A stretch of 64,000 nucleotides of DNA from Clostridiales bacterium. Its GTDB lineage: Bacteria; Bacillota; Clostridia; Christensenellales; Borkfalkiaceae. The notes under the pieces were generated by a model, which saw only the letters and a program-made list of their open reading frames with translations, searched no databases and was not told the origin of the DNA. This document shows, in pieces, positions 1-9,600 of this stretch. The position numbers and the translations under genes were made by a program. Where the stretch lies: the NCBI GenBank assembly GCA_015069425.1, contig SVIP01000004.1:148918-212917 (forward strand), read 5' to 3'. The stretch's first letter is position 1. Each line of letters opens with the position of its first letter.

Positions 1-1
1 C

Positions 2-865
2 TCAAACGGAGAAATTCCTGAAATTGCTTATTCTGTAAACGATTGGAAATTATCACCCACAAAGTTTGCTAAGCCAAGAGTTTTAGTTCCTGTATTCCCA
101 GGCACTAACTGCGAATACGATACTAAAAAGGCTTTTGCTCGTGCTGGTGCAGACGTTGACATTTTCGTAATCAAGAATTTAGTAGACGTTAAAGAATCTG
201 TTGAGGTTTTTGCAAACAAGATTAAAGAAAGTCAAATCATATTCGTTCCGGGCGGATTCTCTGGTGGTGACGAACCAGACGGCTCTGGTAAGTTTATAAC
301 TGCGTTCTTTAGAAACAAAGCAATTAAAGAGAATGTTACTGAACTTTTAGAAGTAAGAGATGGATTAATGGGTGGTATCTGTAACGGTTTCCAAGCGCTT
401 ATCAAGTTAGGGCTTGTTCCGTACGGCAGAATAACTGATGAAGTTACTCTAGATATGCCGACACTCACCTTTAATACGATTGCAAGACACCAGTCAATGC
501 TCGTTAGAACGAGAATTGCATCAAATAAGTCACCATGGCTCATGGGTATGCAAGTGGGTGATATAGTTACTGTTCCTATTTCACACGGCGAAGGTAGATT
601 TATTGCTCCCGATGCGGTTATAAGTGAACTTATTAAAAACGGTCAGGTTGCAACTCAGTACGTTGATGCGGACGGTAAACCAACTTATGACGTTAAATAT
701 AATCCTAACAATTCAATTTTTGCTATTGAGGGTATTACCTCTCCAGACGGCAGAGTATTCGGTAAGATGGGACACTCAGAAAGAACTGGCAATGGTTTAT
801 ACAAGAACGTTTTAGGTAATTATGATATTAAGATGTTTGAATCAGCGGTTAAATACTTCAAATAA
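2..865 (+). CDS. purL: Phosphoribosylformylglycinamidine synthase, C-terminal part (cut by window edge)
   Basis: The reading frame is open from the first bases, so the gene begins before the window. The visible part is the glutaminase (class I amidotransferase) domain of the long single-chain FGAM synthase, which makes FGAM from FGAR, ATP and glutamine in purine synthesis. Seen: the [12 protein letters not shown] segment, a [14 protein letters not shown] loop, the nucleophile Cys in [10 protein letters not shown], and catalytic His in SHGEGRF. The FPGTNCEYD wording and the linker upstream of it fit the Clostridium-type fused PurL rather than a free PurQ, which normally starts a few residues before this motif. 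fhs follows after 14 bases, so the two are probably one operon. Confidence 0.9.
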   Translation, partial: SNGEIPEIAYSVNDWKLSPTKFAKPRVLVPVFPGTNCEYDTKKAFARAGADVDIFVIKNLVDVKESVEVFANKIKESQIIFVPGGFSGGDEPDGSGKFITAFFRNKAIKENVTELLEVRDGLMGGICNGFQALIKLGLVPYGRITDEVTLDMPTLTFNTIARHQSMLVRTRIASNKSPWLMGMQVGDIVTVPISHGEGRFIAPDAVISELIKNGQVATQYVDADGKPTYDVKYNPNNSIFAIEGITSPDGRVFGKMGHSERTGNGLYKNVLGNYDIKMFESAVKYFK

Positions 866-879
866 TTAGGAGAAAAAAG

Positions 880-2553
880 ATGGGGTATAAAAGCGATATT
901 GAGATTGCGCAAAGCGTAACACCAGAGCATATATTAAAGATTGCAGAGTACGCTGGGGTAGACAATAAGTATATTGAGCAGTATGGTAACTATAAAGCAA
1001 AGGTGGATTTGTCTTTGCTTAAAGAAAGTAAACGTAAAAACGGTAAACTTATTTTAGTTACTGCAATTACGCCAACGCCCGCAGGCGAAGGCAAGACCAC
1101 TACGACTATCGGTCTTGCAGACGGATTAAAGAGAATTGGTAAAAACGTAGTAGTTGCTCTTCGTGAGCCATCACTTGGACCCGTGTTCGGTGTTAAGGGC
1201 GGTGCCGCAGGTGGTGGATATGCACAAGTAATTCCGATGGAAGATATAAATCTTCATTTTACTGGCGATTTTCACGCAATTGGTGCGGCAAACAACTTGC
1301 TTGCCGCTATGCTTGATAACCATATTTATCAAGGAAACGCCCTAAATATAGACCCTAGAAAAATCACTTGGAAGAGATGCGTGGATATGAACGACCGTCA
1401 ACTTCGTTTTGTTGTGGACGGGCTTGGTGGAAAGGTAAACGGTGTTCCGAGAGAGGACGGTTATGATATTACCGTCGCATCTGAAATTATGGCGGTGCTT
1501 TGTTTATCTTCGTCTATCACTGATCTAAAGAATAGACTATCTAACATTATCGTCGGCTATACTTACGATGATAAGCCTGTTACGGCAGGGCAATTAAACG
1601 CACAAGGGGCAATGACGGCGCTCTTAAAAGATGCGTTAAAACCAAACTTGGTACAAACTCTTGAGGGTACTCCTGCGTTCGTGCACGGCGGTCCGTTTGC
1701 TAACATTGCACACGGTTGTAACTCTGTTATCGCTACTAAAATGGCGTTAAAACTTGGGGATTACGCCGTTACAGAGGCGGGCTTTGGTGCAGATTTAGGT
1801 GCGGAAAAATTCCTAGATATTAAGTGCCGTTTGGCGGGATTAAAACCTGATGCGGTAGTTATTGTTGCAACCATTAGAGCATTAAAAATGCACGGTGGAC
1901 TTGCTAAGAGCGAACTTAATAGCGAAGATTTGACGGCTCTTGAAAAGGGATTACCAAATTTACTTCGCCACGTTCATAATATTAAAGACGTTTATAAACT
2001 TCCATCAGTTGTTGCGGTAAACCGTTTCCCAACTGATACTGATAAGGAAATTGAATTAGTTATCGAAAAATGCAAAGAGCTTGGCGTAAACGTTGTTTTA
2101 TCCACCGTTTGGGCAGACGGGGGCAAGGGCGGAGAGGCTTTGGCAGAAGAAGTTGTTAAACTTTGCGAAAAGCAAAACGACTTTACTTTTAGTTACGAGT
2201 CAAATTTAACTATTAAAGAAAAAATAAATAGCGTTGCGACAAAAGTTTACGGTGGCGACGGAGTGATATTTACTCCCGAAGCGGAAAAGCAAATAGCAAA
2301 TTTAGAAAATTTAGGCTTTGGCGATATGCCCGTTTGTATCGCAAAAACACAGTATTCTTTCTCTGATGATATGACTAAACTTGGTGCACCGAGTGGCTTT
2401 AAAATAACCGTTCGTTCGTTAAAGGTCTCGGCTGGCGCAGGCTTTATCGTTGTTTTAACGGGAAATATAATGACTATGCCAGGACTTCCCAAAGTTCCCG
2501 CAGCCGAAAAAATTGACGTTTCCGAAGATGGAATTATTACTGGACTTTTCTAA
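880..2553 (+). CDS. fhs: Formate--tetrahydrofolate ligase
   Basis: Makes 10-formyl-THF from formate, THF and ATP in the cytoplasm. The product feeds purine formylation steps, which suits its place 14 bases after purL. The 557 residues are full length for the family. Seen: the P-loop [11 protein letters not shown] near residues 66-76, [20 protein letters not shown], the [11 protein letters not shown] segment and a glycine-rich C-terminal region with [14 protein letters not shown]. Start ATG has an AGGAG site 7-8 bases upstream. Transcription probably ends at the hairpin just downstream. In anaerobes the enzyme can run toward formate and ATP or in the Wood-Ljungdahl methyl branch; nothing else of that pathway is visible here. 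Confidence 0.97.
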   Translation: MGYKSDIEIAQSVTPEHILKIAEYAGVDNKYIEQYGNYKAKVDLSLLKESKRKNGKLILVTAITPTPAGEGKTTTTIGLADGLKRIGKNVVVALREPSLGPVFGVKGGAAGGGYAQVIPMEDINLHFTGDFHAIGAANNLLAAMLDNHIYQGNALNIDPRKITWKRCVDMNDRQLRFVVDGLGGKVNGVPREDGYDITVASEIMAVLCLSSSITDLKNRLSNIIVGYTYDDKPVTAGQLNAQGAMTALLKDALKPNLVQTLEGTPAFVHGGPFANIAHGCNSVIATKMALKLGDYAVTEAGFGADLGAEKFLDIKCRLAGLKPDAVVIVATIRALKMHGGLAKSELNSEDLTALEKGLPNLLRHVHNIKDVYKLPSVVAVNRFPTDTDKEIELVIEKCKELGVNVVLSTVWADGGKGGEALAEEVVKLCEKQNDFTFSYESNLTIKEKINSVATKVYGGDGVIFTPEAEKQIANLENLGFGDMPVCIAKTQYSFSDDMTKLGAPSGFKITVRSLKVSAGAGFIVVLTGNIMTMPGLPKVPAAEKIDVSEDGIITGLF

Positions 2554-2571
2554 AAATAACAAAATAATAAA

Positions 2572-2857
2572 ACAAAAACACCTGTCATGCCGACAGGTGT
2601 TTCATTTATTTAGTTTGTAGTGCAATTTTTACTTTGCGTATATGCCCGATTTTAGTTATTTTTAATAGGGGATACGCATTCCTTTCAAACCTTTCTTTCG
2701 CCTTTCACCTTCTTTACGATGCTTGCGACTCTTTGCGTTTTTTAATTTCCCTTATTAAAATTAACACTCGGGTGCTTTGATATTTCGTTTTCACTATTCA
2801 TTGGTCCGCACCCCCTTGGATAGATTTTCGCTCTTTCCACTCCTTATCTTTATTTTC
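2572..2857 (-). ncRNA. Probable structured non-coding RNA, class not identified
   Basis: This stretch has no convincing gene but is framed like a transcription unit on the minus strand: promoter TTGACA-17-TATGCT (2892 to 2864), start expected near 2857, and a strong terminator at 2602-2576, giving about 285 nt. The minus strand is purine-rich with GAAA-type loops, typical of structured RNA. Stems seen: 2770-2775 with 2808-2813 (GGGTGC/GCACCC), and 2635-2641 with 2672-2678 extended by 2645-2647 with 2668-2670. It does not match 6S, RNase P, tmRNA or SRP RNA hallmarks that I can recognise. The raiA motif of Firmicutes is a size-compatible candidate but I cannot confirm it. A 19-codon ORF (2801-2742) after an AGGGGG lies inside; coding is doubtful. 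Confidence 0.65.
2576..2602. terminator. Bidirectional terminator between fhs and the minus-strand RNA
   Basis: Perfect inverted repeat ACACCTGTC / GACAGGTGT around a 5-base loop, with A-T pairs extending the base. The minus-strand reading has the better U tract (TTTTTGTTTT); the plus-strand one is TTTCATTTATTT. It can end both fhs and the RNA transcribed from 2857 downward. Confidence 0.85.
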
Positions 2858-2863
2858 ACCTAG

Positions 2864-2892
2864 AGCATAACACGGATAGGGCGTTTTGTCAA
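2864..2892 (-). promoter_or_regulatory. Promoter of the minus-strand RNA
   Basis: On the minus strand: -35 TTGACA (2892-2887), 17-base spacer, -10 TATGCT (2869-2864). The -35 box is perfect. It is divergent from the promoter of the ATP-grasp gene about 45 bases away. Confidence 0.8.
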
Positions 2893-2936
2893 TATGTTTT
2901 TAAAAAATTTAATTAAGAAAATTTTTCATAAACCCC

Positions 2937-2965
2937 TTGTCGAGATTGCTTTTTTATAGTATAAT
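2937..2965 (+). promoter_or_regulatory. Promoter of the ATP-grasp gene, probably leaderless
   Basis: TTGTCG (2937-2942), 17-base spacer, TATAAT (2960-2965). The start of transcription expected 7 bases after the -10 box is 2972, one base before the ATG at 2973, leaving no room for a ribosome binding site. Confidence 0.8.
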
Positions 2966-2972
2966 AAAATTT

Positions 2973-3863
2973 ATGGAGAAAAAAAAGAAAGGCTTGATAT
3001 TTGTTAATCCCTATTTAGTACCAAAAGAAAGTATTTATCAAGCTGAAAGGTTAAAAGAAGAATTTAATAATTTAGGCGTGGATATAGAGATAGTCTCCGA
3101 CGGCTGTTTTAGGGTGGTAATGGACGGGGATAAAACAAATATAGATTTAACCGCTTCCGATTTTGCAGTTTATCTTGACAAGGATAAGTATTTATCGGAA
3201 ATTTTAGAAAAAGGCGGACTAAGGCTTTTTAATAAACACCAAGCAGTGCGTGTGTGTGACGATAAGGCACAAACCTATATTGCCTTAGCGGGAAATGGAA
3301 TAAAGTTCCCCAAGACAATTTTTGGTGCGCTATGCTATAGCGACAGTTTAAAATTAAAAGAAGAGTGGGCGAATATAATTATAGATGAGCTGTCTTTCCC
3401 ACTTGTCGTTAAAGAAAGTTACGGTTCAATGGGAAAAGGCGTTTATTTGGTAAACGATAAAGAAGAACTTTTATCTGTTATGGAAAAAGTTAAAACGAAG
3501 CCACATCTTTTTCAAGAATACATTGCTCACAGAAAAGGGGTGGATGTACGTGTTATCGTTATAGGCGGAAGAGAGGTTGCGTCAATGGAGAGAAGAAATG
3601 AAAATGATTTCCGCTCTAACGTGGCGCAAGGCGGTAGTGGAGTAAAGGTTGAGATTTCTGAAAAGTTTAGAATTGTTGCAGAAAGTGTGGCGGAAATTTT
3701 AGAATTAGATTATTGCGGTGTGGATTTATTGTATGGCGAAAATAATGAGCCTATAGTTTGTGAAGTCAACTCCAACGCCTTTATAGGTGGAATTGAACAA
3801 GCAACAGGTGTAAACGTCGCTAAAAAATACGCAGAACACATCTTTAATACAATATATAAATAG
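2973..3863 (+). CDS. RimK-like ATP-grasp ligase
   Basis: Cytoplasmic ATP-grasp enzyme of about 296 residues that would join a carboxylate to an amine through an acyl phosphate. Seen: the central ATP-grasp segment PLVVKESYGSMGKGVYLV, the Arg-rich loop KGVDVRVIVIGGR, and the metal/phosphate site IVCEVNSNAF near the end. These are the hallmarks of the RimK/LysX/GshB-like branch; the substrate cannot be told. The frame is open upstream to 2937, but that TTG is the -35 box itself, so ATG 2973 is preferred. There is no Shine-Dalgarno sequence before it. It stands alone with its own promoter and terminator. Confidence 0.8.
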   Translation: MEKKKKGLIFVNPYLVPKESIYQAERLKEEFNNLGVDIEIVSDGCFRVVMDGDKTNIDLTASDFAVYLDKDKYLSEILEKGGLRLFNKHQAVRVCDDKAQTYIALAGNGIKFPKTIFGALCYSDSLKLKEEWANIIIDELSFPLVVKESYGSMGKGVYLVNDKEELLSVMEKVKTKPHLFQEYIAHRKGVDVRVIVIGGREVASMERRNENDFRSNVAQGGSGVKVEISEKFRIVAESVAEILELDYCGVDLLYGENNEPIVCEVNSNAFIGGIEQATGVNVAKKYAEHIFNTIYK

Positions 3864-3892
3864 TATAAAATTTAAATAATAGAGAAAAATAT

Positions 3893-3920
3893 GCATAGAA
3901 GAGTATTCTATGCTTTTTTA
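3893..3920 (+). terminator. Terminator of the ATP-grasp gene
   Basis: GCATAGAA / TTCTATGC stem with a 5-base loop followed by TTTTTT. Confidence 0.85.
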
Positions 3921-3957
3921 TTATCAAAAAATATTTTTAATTTTTTTTAAAAAACCC

Positions 3958-3985
3958 TTGACAAAAAATAAAATTGATGTATAAT
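3958..3985 (+). promoter_or_regulatory. Promoter of hsp20
   Basis: TTGACA (3958-3963), 16-base spacer, TATAAT (3980-3985), immediately followed by two CIRCE-like operators. Confidence 0.85.
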
Positions 3986-3989
3986 AAAA

Positions 3990-4039
3990 TTAGCAGTCAA
4001 CACAAGAGAGTGCTAACACTCAAATCAAAAGAGTGCTAA
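3990..4039 (+). promoter_or_regulatory. Tandem overlapping CIRCE operators (HrcA sites)
   Basis: First site 3990-4016: TTAGCAGTC, 9 bases, GAGTGCTAA, one mismatch to the CIRCE consensus. Second site 4013-4039: CTAACACTC, 9 bases, GAGTGCTAA, with a degenerate left arm that overlaps the right arm of the first. HrcA, encoded at 9843, is the expected repressor. The sites cover the transcription start region of hsp20. Confidence 0.9.
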
Positions 4040-4072
4040 TAATAAAAAATAAATTAAAAAGGAGAATATATT

Positions 4073-4495
4073 ATGAGAAATTATTTAAGTAGAAGAAACA
4101 ACGATTTATCGTTCGGTAGATTTTTTGACGATGCGTTCGACGATTTTTTTAAGCCTGTTTTTTATGGCGTTAAAGAATGTTCAATGAAAACAGATATTAA
4201 AGAAACGGAGAATGGATATGAACTTATGGTAGATATGCCGGGATTTGAAAAAAAGGATATTAATTTATCGTTAAATAACGGCTATTTGACGGTTGAAGCA
4301 AAAAGAGAAGAAAAGGAAGAAAACGATAACTTTGTTAGAAGAGAGAGAAACTTTTCTTGCTCTAGAAGTTTTTACGTTGGGGAGGAGGTAACAGAAGAAG
4401 ATATTAAAGCCAAATACAATAATGGTACGCTTTCACTTGCGGTTCCAAAAAAAGATAGAAAAGTATTGCCCAAGAGAAATATTGAAATTGAATAG
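4073..4495 (+). CDS. Small heat shock protein, Hsp20/alpha-crystallin family
   Basis: ATP-independent chaperone that holds unfolded proteins for the DnaK system. The 140 residues are a usual length. The alpha-crystallin domain fills roughly residues 38-140; seen are DIKETENGYELMVDMPGFEK, LNNGYLTVEAKRE and the conserved end motif YNNGTLSLAVPKK. A short N-terminal arm (RRNNDLSFGRFFDDAFDDFF) matches the family's FDDFF pattern. Start ATG has AAAGGAG 8 bases upstream. Control is by HrcA through the CIRCE sites in front of it. A terminator follows, so it is monocistronic. Confidence 0.95.
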   Translation: MRNYLSRRNNDLSFGRFFDDAFDDFFKPVFYGVKECSMKTDIKETENGYELMVDMPGFEKKDINLSLNNGYLTVEAKREEKEENDNFVRRERNFSCSRSFYVGEEVTEEDIKAKYNNGTLSLAVPKKDRKVLPKRNIEIE

Positions 4496-4497
4496 CA

Positions 4498-4537
4498 ATA
4501 ATCCGACCAAAGCAACCGCTTTGGTCGGATTATTTTT
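4498..4537 (+). terminator. Terminator of hsp20
   Basis: ATCCGACCAAAGC / GCTTTGGTCGGAT, a 13-base-pair perfect stem with a 4-base loop, followed by TATTTTTT. Confidence 0.95.
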
Positions 4538-4566
4538 TAAATTTATAAATAAATCACTAAAATAAG

Positions 4567-4594
4567 TTGACTTTTAGCGTTTACTGATTATAAT
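4567..4594 (+). promoter_or_regulatory. Promoter of htpG
   Basis: TTGACT (4567-4572), 16-base spacer, TATAAT (4589-4594), directly before a CIRCE element. Confidence 0.8.
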
Positions 4595-4599
4595 ATATT

Positions 4600-4626
4600 T
4601 TAGCACTTGAGCAAAGAGAGTGCTAA
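4600..4626 (+). promoter_or_regulatory. CIRCE operator of htpG
   Basis: TTAGCACTT, 9 bases, GAGTGCTAA: one mismatch from the CIRCE consensus, placed over the transcription start. It puts htpG under HrcA here. Confidence 0.92.
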
Positions 4627-4646
4627 ATTAAAACGGAGATGAAAAA

Positions 4647-6521
4647 ATGAAACAATTTAAGACTGAATCAAAAAGAATACTAGATTTAATGGTAAATTCG
4701 ATATATACGAATAAAGAGATTTTTTTAAGAGAACTTATATCTAACGCAAGCGACGCAATAGATAAACTTAAATTTATATCTTTAACCGATACAAAAGTAA
4801 ATTCGGATTTTAAAATACAAATAACATTGAATAAAGAAGATAGAACCCTTATCATTGAAGATAACGGTATTGGTATGACGGATAAGGACTTAGAGAAAAA
4901 TTTAGGAACTATCGCTGAGTCGGGAACTCTTGCATTTAAAAAGGAAAATGCGGGGCAAACGGACAACGAACTTATCGGTCAGTTTGGCGTAGGTTTTTAT
5001 TCTGCGTTTATGGTTGCCGACAAACTTGAGGTTTATACCAAGGCTTACGGAAGTGATAAGGCGTTTAAGTGGAAAAGTAAAGGTGCGGAAGGATATACTA
5101 TTTCTGAAACAGACAAAGATGGATACGGTACAAAAATAGTACTTTACTTAAAAGCAGATAGTGATGATTTTAAGTATTCGGACTTTTTGCTTGAATATAA
5201 AATCAGTTCGCTCATTAAGGAATACTCTGACTACATAAGATATCCTATAATGATGCTTATGACACGTTCCAAAAAGAAAGAGGGGACGCCTGACGATAAG
5301 CCTGAATACGAACAAGTACAAGAACTTGAAACGCTTAACAGCATGGTTCCGCTTTGGAAAAAGCCAAAATCTGAAGTAAACGATGAAAACTTAAAGGAAT
5401 TCTATAAGAATGAATTCCACGATTATCAAGACCCAATAAAGAGTGTTTATGCTAAAATTGAAGGCGCAGTAAATTACGACACGCTTTTATTCGTGCCGTC
5501 TCGTGCACCCTTTGATTATTATTCAAAAGATTATAAAAAAGGCGTAAAACTTTACTGTAACGGTGTTATGATTATGGAAAAGTGCGAGCAATTAATTCCT
5601 GATTATTTTGGATTTGTTAAAGGGATAGTTGATTCAAGCGACCTTAGTCTTAATATTTCACGTGAAATTTTACAGCAAGATAGACAAGTTAAAGCAATTG
5701 CTATCGGCTTAGAAAAGAAAATTTCATCAGAATTAAAGAAAATGATGGAAGACGATAGAGAAAATTATGAAAAACTTTTTGCTGAGTTTGGTCTTTCTAT
5801 TAAGTTTGGCGTATACGCAGGCTTTGGTATGAATAAAGATAAACTAAAAGATTTCCTTATGTTCTATTCAAGCAAGAAAGAAAAACTAGTTACTCTTTCA
5901 GAATACGTTAAAGAAATGCAAGAAGGTCAAAACGATATTTACTATGCTTGCGGAGAAAGTTACGAAAAGATTAAAGATTTACCGCAGATTGAAAAGGCAA
6001 GAGACAAGGGCTATGAAATTCTTTTCTTTAAGGACGGTGTGGACGAATTTGTCGCTAAAATTTTGATTGATTATGAAGGAAAGAAGTTTAAGTCTGTTAC
6101 CGATAGTGACTTCTCTCTTGACAGCGAAACCGAAAAGAAAGAACTTGAAGAGAAGAGCGAAGAATTAAAAGATATGCTCACTGCAATCAAAGATTGTCTA
6201 GGCGAAAAGGTAAAAGAAGTTAGACTTACCTCTAAACTTGTAAATTATCCCGTTTGCTTAACGGCAGGTGGTGACGTTTCTATCGAGATGGAAAAAGTAT
6301 TTAATTCTATGCCAAATGCAGATGGAAAGGTTCGTGCGGAAAAAGTGCTTGAAATCAGTGCAACTCACAAAGTATTAGATTCGCTTAAAAACGCTTTTGA
6401 AAAAGATAAAGACCATCTTAAAACGTACGCAACCGTGCTTTACGAACAAGCAAGATTGCTAGAGGGATTAACTATTGACGACGTTACGGGATTTGTTAAT
6501 TCAATAAACGAAATACTATAA
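4647..6521 (+). CDS. htpG: Molecular chaperone HtpG (Hsp90)
   Basis: ATP-driven cytosolic chaperone that matures client proteins with DnaK. The 624 residues are full length. The N-terminal GHKL ATPase shows the N box ELISNASDAIDKLKF, the IEDNGIGMT ATP motif and the lid GQFGVGFYSAFMVAD. The middle domain has SLNISREILQQDR, and a C-terminal dimerisation domain follows. ATG 4647 has GGAGATGAAAAA upstream. It is a single gene between its own CIRCE promoter and a terminator. In Bacillus subtilis htpG is not in the HrcA regulon, so the operator here is a difference in control. Confidence 0.97.
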   Translation: MKQFKTESKRILDLMVNSIYTNKEIFLRELISNASDAIDKLKFISLTDTKVNSDFKIQITLNKEDRTLIIEDNGIGMTDKDLEKNLGTIAESGTLAFKKENAGQTDNELIGQFGVGFYSAFMVADKLEVYTKAYGSDKAFKWKSKGAEGYTISETDKDGYGTKIVLYLKADSDDFKYSDFLLEYKISSLIKEYSDYIRYPIMMLMTRSKKKEGTPDDKPEYEQVQELETLNSMVPLWKKPKSEVNDENLKEFYKNEFHDYQDPIKSVYAKIEGAVNYDTLLFVPSRAPFDYYSKDYKKGVKLYCNGVMIMEKCEQLIPDYFGFVKGIVDSSDLSLNISREILQQDRQVKAIAIGLEKKISSELKKMMEDDRENYEKLFAEFGLSIKFGVYAGFGMNKDKLKDFLMFYSSKKEKLVTLSEYVKEMQEGQNDIYYACGESYEKIKDLPQIEKARDKGYEILFFKDGVDEFVAKILIDYEGKKFKSVTDSDFSLDSETEKKELEEKSEELKDMLTAIKDCLGEKVKEVRLTSKLVNYPVCLTAGGDVSIEMEKVFNSMPNADGKVRAEKVLEISATHKVLDSLKNAFEKDKDHLKTYATVLYEQARLLEGLTIDDVTGFVNSINEIL

Positions 6522-6528
6522 AAATGAC

Positions 6529-6568
6529 AAAAATCCTTAAAAATCGCAAAGGTTTTCAAGGATTTTTT
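6529..6568 (+). terminator. Terminator of htpG
   Basis: AAAATCCTT ... AAGGATTTTTT stem with a long AT-rich loop, ending in a T run. Confidence 0.7.
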
Positions 6569-6636
6569 CAGTTAAAAGTTGTATCATTGACTTGATAAAA
6601 GTGGGAAAGATTGAAATCTAGGTTAAGGAGTTAAAC

Positions 6637-9600
6637 ATGCTATATTTAAAAGGCATTACTAAAGTGTATGAAGTCGCGAGCGGAGACGTGCATGCGCTTA
6701 AGGGCATTGATATCGGCTTTAGAAAAAATGAATTTGTTTCTATATTAGGCCCGTCGGGGTGTGGAAAAACAACGACGCTCAATATTATAGGCGGTCTTGA
6801 TAAGTATACTTCGGGTGACCTTATTATTGCGGGTAAAAGTACTAAAAATTTTACCGAAAAGGACTGGGATATTTATAGAAACCATAGAATAGGGTTTATT
6901 TTCCAAAGTTATAATCTTATACCCCATCAAACGGTTTTAGGTAACGTTGAACTTGCACTAACTATTGCGGGTGTTTCTAAAGACGAGCGTGTTAAGCGTG
7001 CTAAATCTGCACTTGACAAGGTTGGGCTTAAAGGAGAATATTATAAGCGACCAAACCAACTTTCAGGCGGTCAATGTCAAAGGGTGGCTATTGCCCGTGC
7101 ACTTGTAAACGAGCCTGATATTTTGCTTGCCGATGAACCAACTGGCGCGTTAGACAGTAAAACTAGCGTCCAGATTATGGATTTAATTAAGGAAATAAGC
7201 AAAGAAAAGTTGGTTATTATGGTTACCCATAATGCGGAAATTGCAGAAGAATATTCTTCTCGTATAGTTAGACTTATGGACGGGGAGATTATAGAAGATA
7301 CCAATCCTTATACCGAAGAAGAAAAGATAAAAGAAAGCGTTAATTTTATCGCTAATGAGAATAAAAAGTTCAAGAAAAAGAACAAAGCAAAAATGAGTTG
7401 GTGGACTGCTTTTAAGTTGTCTATTCGTAATCTTTTTACAAAGAAAGGAAGAACGATATTAACTTCTTTTGCAGGCTCAATCGGAATAATTGGTATATCG
7501 CTTATTCTTGCCGTGTCACAAGGCACAACTTCGTATATAAATCATGTACAAGAAAGTACGTTGTCTTCTTACCCTATAACCATTGAAACAGAGTCTATGG
7601 ATTTGACTTCGCTTATGGAATCTTTCATGGGGTTAGGCGGGGGAAAATTTGAGCACGGAAACGACGCTGTTTATGAAAACCCTATTTTAATTGAAATGGC
7701 TAACGCGCTTACAACCACGGGCACGAGCAAAAACGATTTAAAGTCTTTTAAAGCCTTTTTAGACGCGGAGATAAAAGATGATGAGTCTTCTTTACATAAC
7801 GCTATTTCTGGTATTAAATACTCTTATGATCTTGCTTTGCAGATTTATACTAAGGACTCTAAAGGTGTTTTAATAAAATCAGATACGGACGAACTTATGA
7901 GAGAAGTGCTTACAAAATACGTGCAAGGTCTAATAAGCAACGGGAATTTTACAGGTTCGTTTGATTCTGGTTCAGAAAGCGTATCTGGTTTTTCGCCCTT
8001 TATGCCCAGTACGTCTAGTTTGTGGCAAGAATTATTGTCGGGGATTAACGACGGCGAACTTATTAATAAACTAATTTACGACCAGTATGAACTTATTGAC
8101 GGAGGCTCTTGGCCAAACGATTATAACGAAGTTGTTTTAATCGTTAATGAAAACAACGAACTTTCTGACCTCACTCTATATGCCTTGGGTTTAATTAGCC
8201 AAGAAGAAGTTAATAGTTTTATTGAAGCTTCTGCTAGGGGCGAAACTGTGGAAAGAGATGGCGTTAAGTATTCTTACGAGCAATTACGGAATATGAAGTT
8301 CAAGGTGGTTTTACCTGCGGATAAATATCAAAATAGGGGCGACGGCGTATATATAGACACAAGCGAACTTTTAATGGAAAGTCTTTATGAACGCTCTTTA
8401 GAATTAAAAATAACGGGGATAATAAAGCCAAAAGCCGATGCTGACGTCGCAATGCTTTCTTCTGGTATAGGATACACAAAACTTTTAACCGAGTATGTTA
8501 TAAATAAAGCAGACGACAGTGAAGTGGTTAAAGCACAAAAAGGTAATACTAAAATTGACGTTTTGAGTGGCTTGCCATTTGATAGTGCCATTGAACAATT
8601 AAGTGATAGCGAAAAGGCGACTGAATTTAAATCCGAAGTTAATAAACTTAGTGAACAAGAAAAAGCTAGTACTTATTTGGAAATTTTATGCTTAAATGCT
8701 GAAGAAGAAAATCTAGAAACGGCAATAGAGGGACTTATAACTAGATTTTTAACAGACACTGCCTTTAAGTCGCAAGTGATTGACACGGTGCTTACCCAAT
8801 ACGCTCAACAATTAGGGGTTGAAAAGTCCGTTTTAGAATCATATATGGGGCAAGCAACAGATGAGGAAATTTTAGTTTACGTAACTCCAGTGTTTGAAGT
8901 AATGGCAAAACAAAGTATAAAAGCCCAAGTTCAAAAAAGCACAGCTTCTTTAACAGACGAGCAAAAAGCAAGTATGCTTGGCACCTTGCTTGATTCTTTA
9001 GAGGATAGAGCTGTTGCCGTTTATTATGATAAATTAACAGAATTTTCTTCATCTAGTTATGAAGATAACTTAATAAAGTTTGGTTGTTTGGATTTAGACG
9101 TTCCTTTCACGATAAATATTTATACTTCTACTTTTGAAAATAAAGACGTTATTGCAGAAGTAATTGCAAATTATAATGAATTAGTTGGGGAAGAACAACA
9201 AATTCATTATAACGATTATGTTGGGCTTTTAATGTCTTCTGTGACCACTATAATTAATGCAATAACTTACGTATTGATTGCGTTCGTTGCAATCTCACTA
9301 ATCGTTTCATCTATAATGATTTCTGTAATAGTGCTTATTTCCGTTCAAGAAAGAACTAAAGAAATTGGTGTGTTGCGTTCAATCGGTGCGTCAAAAAAAG
9401 ACGTTTCAAACCTTTTCAATGCGGAAACTGTTATTATCGGCTTTACTTCAGGTCTTTTAGGCGTGCTTGTGACCTATCTGCTTTGTATTCCTATAAACTT
9501 GATTTTACAAGTTTTAACAGGACTATCGACGCTTAGAGCAATTCTCCCATTGGGTGCAGCTATTATTCTTATTGTTATAAGCGTGGTTCTAAACTTTATT

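Noticed and set aside
2742..2801. 19-codon ORF on the minus strand inside the RNA unit as the main product
   Set aside because: Too short to support by sequence alone; the surrounding structure argues for a functional RNA. Kept only as a remark.
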